Shown here: piece by piece, positions 49,139 through 56,241 of the stretch
Numbering within the stretch: position 1 is the first letter of the stretch
Layout: each line of letters starts with the position of its first letter
Origin: Amycolatopsis balhimycina FH 1894
GTDB lineage: Bacteria; Actinomycetota; Actinomycetes; Mycobacteriales; Pseudonocardiaceae
Length of the DNA stretch: 64,000 bases
Assembly (NCBI RefSeq): GCF_000384295.1
Contig: NZ_KB913037.1
Span: 10,429,508-10,493,507, forward strand
Direction of reading: 5' to 3'
Program-made: the position numbers and the translations under genes
Notes under the pieces: generated by a model
The model's input: the letters and a program-made list of their open reading frames with translations, nothing else
What the model was told of the DNA's origin: nothing
The model's database searches: none

Positions 49139-50154
49139 TTCGTCACCGCCGGGGCGCCGTCGCGGTAGGGGTTGAACTCGTTGGTGTAGAGCTTCGAGGT
49201 GTCGATCTTGTCGCCCTTGAGGTAGTCCTGCTCCTTCAGCCACGGCTCCCAGAGCGTGTAGTCCTGGTCCGAGATGAGGCCGCCGCGGGTGATGCCGACG
49301 CTCTTCCAGTACTTCAGCGTGTCCGTGCTCTCGTTGCGGCCGCGGGCCTGGATGATCTTGGTGAAGCGGGCGATCACTTCGTCGCGCGGGGTCGTGCGCT
49401 CCCACTCGATCGCCCTGGCCACTCCCGCGACGAAGATCTTCGTCGTCTCCGGGTACTTCTTGATGAATTCGGTGCGCAGCACGTACGGGCCGCCGTTGTA
49501 GGGGCCGAACGCTTGGACGTCGCTGAACAGCGGGCGGACGCCGCCGGCCGCGAGCGCGTGGTCCTGCAGGATTCCCTGCAGGGCGGCGACGTCGAGCTGG
49601 CCGTTGCGCAGCGCCTGCTCCGCGTTCACCGGCGGGATCACGACGAGCTGCACCTGCTTGATCTCGTCACGGGACAGGCCCTGGCCCTTCAGCCACGTGT
49701 CGAGGGCGGCCTCGAGGTTCGCGCCGGCGGTGTTGACGCCGACCTTCTTGCCGATCAGGTCGCGGGCGGTCCGGATCGGACTGTCCTGTTTGGTGTAGAA
49801 GCCGATGAAGGCCTTCGCGTCGGAGCCGTAGTAGTTGACGACGGCCTTGACGGGCGCGCCGGCTTCGACGAGCTTGACGACCGCGCCGGTGAAGGCGCCG
49901 CCGAAGTCGGTCTGGTCGGTGGCCGCGGACTGGATGTCCTGCGGGCCGCTGATCGTGTTGCCGACCCACTTCAGCTTGACCGGGCCGAAGTAGCCCAGGT
50001 CCTGCGCGAGTTCGGGCAGGGTCACGGAGTTCGCGCTGCCCTGGTAGCGCAGCTCCAGCTTCTCGGGTTGCCCGGGCGTACTGGTGGCCGTCGCCGACGC
50101 GCAGCCGGCCAGCAGCACCGCGGCGAAGGCGAGCAGGGGCAGGGTTTTCTTCAC
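49135..50154 (-). CDS. ABC transporter solute-binding lipoprotein, SsuA/TauA type
   Basis: A 339-residue lipoprotein with a signal peptide and lipobox LLAGC (Cys18). The mature part has the two-lobed SsuA-type fold with ELAQDLGYFGPVKLKWVGNT, DFGGAFTGAVVKLVEAGAPVKAVVNYYG and TARDLIGKKVGVNTAGANLEAAL, typical of aliphatic sulfonate or taurine binders. It is the first gene of the five-gene operon. The 118 bases upstream hold a possible promoter on the minus strand with TTGACC as -35 but no clear operator. Confidence 0.92.
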   Translation of the reverse strand: MKKTLPLLAFAAVLLAGCASATATSTPGQPEKLELRYQGSANSVTLPELAQDLGYFGPVKLKWVGNTISGPQDIQSAATDQTDFGGAFTGAVVKLVEAGAPVKAVVNYYGSDAKAFIGFYTKQDSPIRTARDLIGKKVGVNTAGANLEAALDTWLKGQGLSRDEIKQVQLVVIPPVNAEQALRNGQLDVAALQGILQDHALAAGGVRPLFSDVQAFGPYNGGPYVLRTEFIKKYPETTKIFVAGVARAIEWERTTPRDEVIARFTKIIQARGRNESTDTLKYWKSVGITRGGLISDQDYTLWEPWLKEQDYLKGDKIDTSKLYTNEFNPYRDGAPAVTK

Positions 50155-50272
50155 GGTGGTTTCGTCCGTTCCGGGAGTCGGCGGGGTTGCCCTCGATTGT
50201 TCGGGACCGCCGAGCGGACGGTCAATTTTGCGAGTTCGTGAAATAACTCCGCCGTTGAGGACAGTGCCCGTT

Positions 50273-51490
50273 TTACGAAGCGCGCGGCCACCGGGTCAGG
50301 AGCGGACCGAGCGGGTCATCGTAGAGCACGTCGAGGAGCACCGCGCCGCCGGCCGTCGCCAGCTCGGTGCCCGGGAAGCTCGTGCCCACAACGGTTTCCG
50401 CCGGATCGAGGCAGCGTGATCGCCGCCGGACCTCGTCCCGGATGGTGGGAAGGCAGCCGGGCACCCGCGCTACACTCCGGTCGACCACCACGAGCACCGC
50501 CGGGTTCAGCACGTCGAGCAGGAGAGCGGCCGCTTGGCCGATGAGCCGCGCGCGTTCGTGGAACAACCGCACCGCCGCGGAATCGCCGGACGCGGCGAGC
50601 GCGAGCAATTCCGGAAAGTCCGGACGCGTGAGAAGCCCGCTTTCCGCGGCTCGCCGCGCGAGCGTCGCTTCCGAAACGGTGGCTTCGAGGCAGCCGGTCC
50701 GCCCGCAGTGGCACGGCTCGGTGCTGTCGTCGACCGGGAGGTGCGCGACGGCGCCGGCGGCCGACCGCGGGCCGTGGTGCACTCCCGCGCCGGTGGCGAA
50801 CGCGGCGTCGACGACGTTGCCGGTGAACAGCTGCACGATGCTTTCGCGCGCCCGCGGGTGCCCGAAGAGCCGTTCGGCGTGGACCAGCGCCCGCGCGTGG
50901 CCGTCCACCTCCACGGGCAGCCCGGTGCTTTCGGCCAGCAGGTCGCGCACCGGCACGTTCCGCCAGCCCAGCGGCGGGTGCTCGACCACGGTGCCGGACT
51001 CGCGGTCCACCCAGCCGCCGGTGGCGACCCCGAGGCCGAGCGGCTCGCGGTCCGGCGCGTGCCCGAGCAGGAGGTCGTCGAGGATCTCGGCGGCGCGCGC
51101 GAGCAGGTCTTCGGCGGCCAGGCCGTCGTGCGGCTCTTCGTGCTGCACCAGGACGTTCCCGCGCAGGTCGAGCAGCGCGACGGTGGCGTGGTGGACGGCC
51201 AGGTGCAGCGCGCCGGCGACGTGCCGGCCGGTGTCGAGGCCGACCGGCACGTGCGGCCGCCCGACGCTCCGGCGGGGTTCGGCTTCGGGGAGCTCGCGCA
51301 GCAGCCCGAGCCGGGCCAGCTCGGCGGTGTGCCCGGTGACGGCGGCCGCGGACAGCCCGGTCTGCCGCGCGATGGTGCTGCGCGCGATCGGCCCGGAGTC
51401 GAGGACCGCCCGCAGGACCGCGCTCGCGCTCGCGCTGCGCCGGGCGCCGCGCGCGTCCGTCCTCTGTGGACCGTCCACCGGGGAGGGCAT
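50273..51490 (-). CDS. ROK family transcriptional regulator
   Basis: A 405-residue regulator: N-terminal winged helix (about 20-80, SAVLRAVLDSGPIARSTIARQTGLSAAAVTGHTAELARLG) and a ROK sugar-kinase-like domain with GVATGGWVD around 160 and the zinc motif CHCGRTGCLE near 285. ROK repressors respond to sugars or sugar phosphates. Its gene is upstream of the sulfur operon on the same strand, 118 bases away, and divergent from the ArsR gene; whether it regulates either is unknown. ATG 51490 follows GGGGAGGG. Confidence 0.9.
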   Translation of the reverse strand: MPSPVDGPQRTDARGARRSASASAVLRAVLDSGPIARSTIARQTGLSAAAVTGHTAELARLGLLRELPEAEPRRSVGRPHVPVGLDTGRHVAGALHLAVHHATVALLDLRGNVLVQHEEPHDGLAAEDLLARAAEILDDLLLGHAPDREPLGLGVATGGWVDRESGTVVEHPPLGWRNVPVRDLLAESTGLPVEVDGHARALVHAERLFGHPRARESIVQLFTGNVVDAAFATGAGVHHGPRSAAGAVAHLPVDDSTEPCHCGRTGCLEATVSEATLARRAAESGLLTRPDFPELLALAASGDSAAVRLFHERARLIGQAAALLLDVLNPAVLVVVDRSVARVPGCLPTIRDEVRRRSRCLDPAETVVGTSFPGTELATAGGAVLLDVLYDDPLGPLLTRWPRAS

Positions 51491-51556
51491 GGCTCGATCG
51501 TCGCAGACGCGGCGCCCCGCGCCCAGCGTGCCCACGATGTGGGGCCTTGACGCATG

Positions 51557-51566
51557 CCCATATGGG
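51557..51566. promoter_or_regulatory. Palindrome CCCATATGGG before the ArsR gene
   Basis: A perfect 10-base palindrome that ends 3 bases before the first ATG of the arsR-type gene. The position fits an autoregulatory site of an ArsR repressor. Confidence 0.45.
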
Positions 51567-51569
51567 AAT

Positions 51570-51917
51570 ATGATGAGTCGCGTGGCACGAGCAGCGACGA
51601 CGGCGGACACGTTCAACGCGGTCGCCGAACCCCGGCGGCGGCAGATCCTCGACCTCCTCATGGCCGGTGAGCGGTCGGTCGGCGACCTCGTCGACCTGCT
51701 CGGCCTGGCCCAGCCGCAGGTGTCGAAGCACCTGCGGGTGCTGCGGGAGGTCGGCGCGGTGGACGTCCGCGGCGACGGCCGCCAGCGGCTCTACCGGCTC
51801 AACGGGCCGGCGCTCAAACCCATCCACGACTGGGTCAAGCGGTACGAACGGACGTGGGCGGAGCGGTTCGACCTGATGGACGACGTCCTCGAGGAACTCA
51901 AGGAACAGGAGCAGTGA
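51570..51917 (+). CDS. ArsR family regulator without metal-binding cysteines
   Basis: A 115-residue winged-helix repressor: FNAVAEPRRRQILDLLMAGERSVGDLVDLLGLAQPQVSKHLRVLREVGAVDVRGDGRQRLYRLN. It has no cysteines, so it does not sense metals in the classical way and belongs to the group paired with AHSA1-type proteins. Three starts are possible (ATG 51570, ATG 51573, GTG 51582); none has a ribosome site, so the transcript may be leaderless. The AHSA1-like gene begins 1 base after its stop. Confidence 0.88.
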   Translation: MMSRVARAATTADTFNAVAEPRRRQILDLLMAGERSVGDLVDLLGLAQPQVSKHLRVLREVGAVDVRGDGRQRLYRLNGPALKPIHDWVKRYERTWAERFDLMDDVLEELKEQEQ

Positions 51918-51918
51918 C

Positions 51919-52398
51919 GTGGAGATCACCACCCCCGCCGACGACCGGATCCTCATCACGCGCGAGTTCGACGCGCCGAAACACCTGGTCTACCGCGTGT
52001 GGACCACGCCGGAGCTGGTGAAACGCTGGTGGAGCGGCCACCGCGGGACGACCACCGAGGTCGCGATGGACCTGCGGCCCGGCGGGCGCTGGCGGTACGT
52101 GCTGAAGACGAACGACGGCGCCGAGGTCGGCTTCCACGGCGAGTACCGCGAGATCGTCCCGGACGAGCGGATCGTCTACACCGAGGTGTTCGAGATGCCG
52201 GGCGTGGACCTCGACGCCGTGGACGGGCCGCTCAACACGGTCACCTTCACCGCCCTGGACGGCGACCGCACGCGCCTGGAGTTGCTGACCGAGACGGGCA
52301 GCCGGGAGCTGCGGGACACGATCCTCGAATCCGGCATGGAGGTCGGCGTCCAGGAGCAGATGGTGATCATCGAGGAGCTGGCGAACTCCTTGCGATAA
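51919..52398 (+). CDS. SRPBCC/AHSA1-family protein
   Basis: A 159-residue protein of the START-like SRPBCC superfamily, AHSA1 (activator of Hsp90 homologue) branch: ITREFDAPKHLVYRVWTTPELVKRWWSGH at the start, LRPGGRWRYVLKTNDG, FHGEYREIVPDERIVYTEVFE, and a C-terminal helix. These proteins bind hydrophobic ligands in a deep cavity. The GTG start lies 1 base after the ArsR stop, the classic ArsR-AHSA1 pair. The regulator probably controls this gene; the ligand is unknown. Confidence 0.9.
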   Translation: MEITTPADDRILITREFDAPKHLVYRVWTTPELVKRWWSGHRGTTTEVAMDLRPGGRWRYVLKTNDGAEVGFHGEYREIVPDERIVYTEVFEMPGVDLDAVDGPLNTVTFTALDGDRTRLELLTETGSRELRDTILESGMEVGVQEQMVIIEELANSLR

Positions 52399-52513
52399 CG
52401 CGGGGGCTCGGCGCGTTATTCTACCGTTAGCTTGGCCGTACAACCGGGAATACCACTGAGCGTCTTGATGGCTGTGAAGGCGGCGAGGGGCCGCCACTGT
52501 GCTCAGGGGAACA

Positions 52514-52978
52514 ATGACTTCGCTCAACCGTGTCGTGCGCGCTGGTTTCGGTGCCGGAGCCGCTTTGGCGGCGGCCGTGATTTTGGCTGCCTGTTCCGGT
52601 CAGCAGAAATCGCCGGATGCCGGGCCGGCCACGACCACGACGACCGGCCCGGCCACCACCGCGCAGGCCGCGAAGCCTGTGCAGCCTGCGGCGAACGGGC
52701 CGGCCGACGCCTGTGCCTCGGCGACCAAGGCCAGGCTGGAAGCCGCGCTCAAGGCGGACAAGCAGCTCTCCCGCTCGCTTCTCGTCGACAGCAAGGGCCT
52801 CCAGCGCATCAAATGCGTGGCTCCCTGGGCGTTCGCCCATTTCTCCAACGACATCGACGGGGGCAATGTGCTGTTCGCCTACCGGAACGGAACCTGGATC
52901 GCCCAGACTGGCGGCACGGGAGATTTGTGCGAAAAGGTCCCGGTCGCGATCGCCGCAAAGCTCTGTTACCAAGACTGA
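52514..52978 (+). CDS. Small secreted lipoprotein
   Basis: A 154-residue lipoprotein with a signal peptide and lipobox ILAAC (Cys27), then a Thr/Pro/Ala-rich linker and a globular domain of about 95 residues with three further Cys (likely disulfides) and the pattern KCVAPWAFAHFSNDIDGGNVLFAYRNGTWIAQTGG. This resembles small exported domains of unknown role. ATG 52514 follows AGGGGA; a GTG 15 bases upstream is possible. Its 3' end overlaps the convergent WYL gene by 13 bases. Confidence 0.78.
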   Translation: MTSLNRVVRAGFGAGAALAAAVILAACSGQQKSPDAGPATTTTTGPATTAQAAKPVQPAANGPADACASATKARLEAALKADKQLSRSLLVDSKGLQRIKCVAPWAFAHFSNDIDGGNVLFAYRNGTWIAQTGGTGDLCEKVPVAIAAKLCYQD

Positions 52979-53955
52979 TGTGAAATAGTCCCGGGGGCCG
53001 GCGGGCTTCCCGCGCCGGCCGCGCGCAGGAACCGCTCGCCGGTCTTCGCCAGTTCCGTGGCGAGTTCCGGGGCGTCGAGCACCTCGAAGTCCACTTCGAG
53101 CATCCCGAGGTACAGCCCGAGCATCTGCGCGTTGTCGGACCCGACCTCGGCGACGCACCGGTCCGGGCCCTCGGGCGTCACGCCGACGGCGATCGGCAGC
53201 CGGGCCCGCACGTGGTCCGCCGAAGCGTGCAGCCGTACTTTCGCGTGGAACCGCCAGGTCGCCGCGCCTACGCTCCGCTGCACGAACTGCGCGACGTCGC
53301 CCTCGGGCGGCTCGCGCGGGGTGAACCGCGGGCCGTTCGGCACCTTCGGCGTCATCCGGTCGACGCGGAAGGTGCGCCAGTCGTCGCGGGCGGTGTCCCA
53401 GGCGACGAGGTACCAGCGCCGTCCCCAGCTGACCAGCCGGTGCGGCTCGACGTCGCGCCGGCTCGGCGTGCGCTGGTGGCTCGTGTAGCCGAACCGCAGC
53501 CGCTCGCTCGCCCGGATCGCCGCCGCGATCGCGGTGAGCACGTCGGCGTCGACGGCCGGGCCGGCGCCGGGCACCGTGACCGTCGCGGTCTGCAGCGCCC
53601 GCACCCGGTGCCGCAGCCGCGACGGCAGCACCTGTTCCAGCTTGGCGAGCGCGCGCACCGACGTCTCGGCGATGCCGGCGACGCCCGCGGCCGTCCGCAG
53701 CCCGACCGCGACGGCCACCGCTTCGTCGTCGTCCAGCAGCAACGGCGGGAGCTGCGCGCCCGCGCCGAGGCGGTAACCGCCCTGGACGCCGGGGGCGGCT
53801 TCGACCGGGTAGCCGAGCTCGCGCAGCTTGCCGATGTCGCTGCGGACGGTGCGCGCGGTGACGCCGAGCCGGCCGGCCAGGTCGGCGCCGGTCCAGTCGC
53901 GCCGCGTTTCGAGCAGCGACAGCAGCCGCAGGAGGCGGGCGGAGGTCTGCAACAT
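52966..53955 (-). CDS. WYL-domain transcriptional regulator (YafY type)
   Basis: A 329-residue regulator: N-terminal HTH_11 winged helix (RLLRLLSLLETRRDWTGADLAGRLGVTARTVRSDIGKLRELGYPVE) and a central WYL domain with GRRWYLVAWDTARDDWRTFRVDRM around 190, followed by a C-terminal WYL extension. WYL domains often bind nucleic acid or nucleotides and control DNA-damage or defence genes. It is divergent from the epoxide hydrolase/AlkZ-like operon; a 19-base inverted repeat in the 62-base gap is the likely operator. Confidence 0.92.
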   Translation of the reverse strand: MLQTSARLLRLLSLLETRRDWTGADLAGRLGVTARTVRSDIGKLRELGYPVEAAPGVQGGYRLGAGAQLPPLLLDDDEAVAVAVGLRTAAGVAGIAETSVRALAKLEQVLPSRLRHRVRALQTATVTVPGAGPAVDADVLTAIAAAIRASERLRFGYTSHQRTPSRRDVEPHRLVSWGRRWYLVAWDTARDDWRTFRVDRMTPKVPNGPRFTPREPPEGDVAQFVQRSVGAATWRFHAKVRLHASADHVRARLPIAVGVTPEGPDRCVAEVGSDNAQMLGLYLGMLEVDFEVLDAPELATELAKTGERFLRAAGAGSPPAPGTISHQSW

Positions 53956-53976
53956 GCTCCGAGGATCGCACGAATC

Positions 53977-53995
53977 GCGGAAGGAAGTCTTCCGC
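53977..53995. promoter_or_regulatory. Inverted repeat between the WYL regulator and epoxide hydrolase genes
   Basis: Arms GCGGAAG (53977-53983) and CTTCCGC (53989-53995) flank 5 bases, and a perfect 11-base core GGAAG-T-CTTCC overlaps them (53983-53993). It sits between the two divergent starts (53955 and 54018), the usual place for a regulator that controls both genes. Confidence 0.7.
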
Positions 53996-54017
53996 AATGG
54001 CTTCTAACGTGCTTCCC

Positions 54018-55145
54018 ATGACGAACGAAATCCGCCCCTTCCGCATCGAGATCCCACAGGCCGAGCTGGCCGGCCTCCGCGGGCGCCTGGCCGCCGCCCG
54101 GTTCGCCGAACCCGTGCCCGGCGACGAGCCGGACTGGTCCCGCGGCATCCCCGCCGACGTCGTCCGGGAGCTGGCCGAGTACTGGCGCGACGGCTACGAC
54201 TGGCGCGCCCAGGAAGCGGCGCTCAACGCGTTTCCGCAGTTCACGACCGTGATCGACGGCCAGACGATCCACTTCCTGCACGTCCGCTCGGCGCAGGCCG
54301 ACGCGATGCCGCTGCTGCTCACCCACGGCTATCCCAGCTCGATCGCCGAGTTTCTCGACGTCATCGGCCCGCTGACCGAGCCGGGCCCGGACGCGTTCCA
54401 CGTCGTCGTCCCGTCGGTGCCCGGGTTCGGGTTCTCGACGCCGTTGAGCGGCCCCGGCTGGGACCTGGCCCGGACGACCGGCGCGTTCGCCGAGCTGATG
54501 ACCCGGCTCGGCTACGACCGGTTCGCCGCGCAGGGCGGCGACCTCGGCGCGGGTGTCACCGGGCGGCTCGCGGCGGTGTACCCGGACCGCGTCATCGGGA
54601 CCCACGTCAACAGCGACCGCGGCACGATCGTGCTCGCCGGCGAGCAACTGCCGGTGCCGGAGAACCTGTCCGAGGCCGAACAGTCCGAATTGGACACCGC
54701 CCGCGCGGCGTGGCGGGCGGGCCGCGGTTACCTCGACCTCCAGTCGCACAAGCCCGAAACGATCGCGGCCGCGCTGACCGACTCCCCGGTCGGCCAGCTG
54801 GCCTGGATCGCGGAGAAGTTCGAAGCGTGGACCGGGGCGGACGGCATCGATCGCGACCGGCTGCTGACCAACGTCAGTCTCTACTGGTTCACCCGCAGCG
54901 GCGCGACCGCCGCCCGGTTCCTCTACGAGGCCGCCCACTCCGGACACGGCTGGCTGGCGCCCTCCGACGTCCCGGCGGGCTGGGCGGTGTTCAACACCTC
55001 GCCGGTGGTCCGGCGGATCATGGACCCGGAGGAGAAGATCGTGCACTGGTCGGACTTCGCCGAGGGCGGCCACTTCGCGGCGATGGAGGAGCCCGGGCTG
55101 CTCGTGGGCGACATCCGCGCGTTCTTCCGTAAGCTTCGGCCGTGA
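54018..55145 (+). CDS. Epoxide hydrolase (EHN domain, alpha/beta fold)
   Basis: A 375-residue soluble epoxide hydrolase related to microsomal and juvenile hormone enzymes. The N-terminal EHN domain has FRIEIPQAELAGLRGRLAAARF; the oxyanion motif is HGYPSS at 103-108, the nucleophile Asp175 lies in GGDLGAGV and the catalytic His is His352 in EGGHFAAM. It opens epoxides to diols. A coupled AlkZ-like DNA glycosylase gene follows by GTGA overlap, and a divergent WYL regulator lies upstream, so detoxification of a DNA-alkylating epoxide is a strong hypothesis. Confidence 0.93.
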   Translation: MTNEIRPFRIEIPQAELAGLRGRLAAARFAEPVPGDEPDWSRGIPADVVRELAEYWRDGYDWRAQEAALNAFPQFTTVIDGQTIHFLHVRSAQADAMPLLLTHGYPSSIAEFLDVIGPLTEPGPDAFHVVVPSVPGFGFSTPLSGPGWDLARTTGAFAELMTRLGYDRFAAQGGDLGAGVTGRLAAVYPDRVIGTHVNSDRGTIVLAGEQLPVPENLSEAEQSELDTARAAWRAGRGYLDLQSHKPETIAAALTDSPVGQLAWIAEKFEAWTGADGIDRDRLLTNVSLYWFTRSGATAARFLYEAAHSGHGWLAPSDVPAGWAVFNTSPVVRRIMDPEEKIVHWSDFAEGGHFAAMEEPGLLVGDIRAFFRKLRP

Positions 55146-56206
55146 ACGTCCGCGCGCTCAACCGTGCGCTGCTCGCGCGGCAGCACCTCCTCGAGCGGAC
55201 CGCGCAGCCGGCCGCCGCGATGCTCGGGCACCTCGTAGGCCTGCAGGCGCAGGCACCGCTGGCGCCGTACGTCGGTTTGTGGACCCGGCTTTCCGGCTTC
55301 CGGCCGGAAGAACTGGCCGCGCTGATCACCGGGCGTGACGCCGTGCGCGGGTCGCTGATGCGGGGGACGGTCCACCTTGTCCTCGCCGAGGACGCGCTGA
55401 TCCTGCGGCCGCTGATCCAGCGCGTCGTGGCGAGCGGCTACACCGGGCACTTCGGCCGGCGGATCGGCGACGCCGACCTCGACGTGGTGGCCGCCGCCGG
55501 GCGCGCGTGGCTCGAAGAACGGCCACGCACGCGGCGGCAGCTGCGGGATCTCCTCGCCGAACGCTGGCCTGACCACGATGCCGAGGCGCTCTCGTACGCG
55601 GTCGGCTACTTCGTCCCCACGGCCCAGGTCCCGCCCCGCGGCGTCTGGGGTTCGACCGGCCCGGCCGTGCTCACGACCCTCGACGGCTGGCTCGGCCGTC
55701 CCTTGGCCGAAAAGCCGCCGATCGAGGACGTCGTGCGCCGCTACCTCCGCGCGTTCGGCCCGGCGTCGGTCGCCGACGTCCAGGCGTGGTCGGGACTGAC
55801 GAAGCTGCGGGAAGTCGTCGAGCCGATGGAATTGCGGACGGTCCGCGCGGAGTCCGGCGACGTGCTCTACGACGTCGAAGACGGCCTGCTCCCGGACCCG
55901 GACACCCCGGCGCCGGCGCGGTTCCTGCCGGAGTACGACAACGTCCTGCTTTCGCACGCCGACCGGGCCCGGGTGCTCCCGCCCGGCCGGCGGGTCCCGT
56001 TGCCGCCGGGCAACGGCGCTTCACGCGGCACCGTGCTGGTGGACGGCTTCTACCGCGCGGACTGGCGGCTGCACGGCACGGGCCTGGAGGTCTCGCCGCA
56101 CGACCGGCTCTCTGCGGGGGAGCGGGCGGAGATCGAGGGGGAAGCCGGGCGGCTGCTGGCGTTCCTCGACGCGGGGGAACGGCCGGTCCGGTTCACCGGA
56201 AACTGA
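55142..56206 (+). CDS. Winged-helix DNA glycosylase, AlkZ-like (HTH_42)
   Basis: A 354-residue protein of the HTH_42 superfamily, starting at a GTG that overlaps the epoxide hydrolase stop. The start block RALNRALLARQHLLER and LVGLQAQAP match AlkZ/AlkX-type glycosylases; the catalytic QxQ is Gln35-Ala-Gln37, the form seen in the AlkZ branch (the YcaQ branch has QxD). AlkZ of Streptomyces sahachiroi unhooks interstrand crosslinks made by azinomycin B. The three winged-helix domains and FLPEYDNVLLSHADR block near 255 are present. Activity here is inferred. Confidence 0.88.
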   Translation: MNVRALNRALLARQHLLERTAQPAAAMLGHLVGLQAQAPLAPYVGLWTRLSGFRPEELAALITGRDAVRGSLMRGTVHLVLAEDALILRPLIQRVVASGYTGHFGRRIGDADLDVVAAAGRAWLEERPRTRRQLRDLLAERWPDHDAEALSYAVGYFVPTAQVPPRGVWGSTGPAVLTTLDGWLGRPLAEKPPIEDVVRRYLRAFGPASVADVQAWSGLTKLREVVEPMELRTVRAESGDVLYDVEDGLLPDPDTPAPARFLPEYDNVLLSHADRARVLPPGRRVPLPPGNGASRGTVLVDGFYRADWRLHGTGLEVSPHDRLSAGERAEIEGEAGRLLAFLDAGERPVRFTGN

Positions 56207-56241
56207 CCGCCGGACCGCCGCGCTGGGCCAGAATCGTCGTC

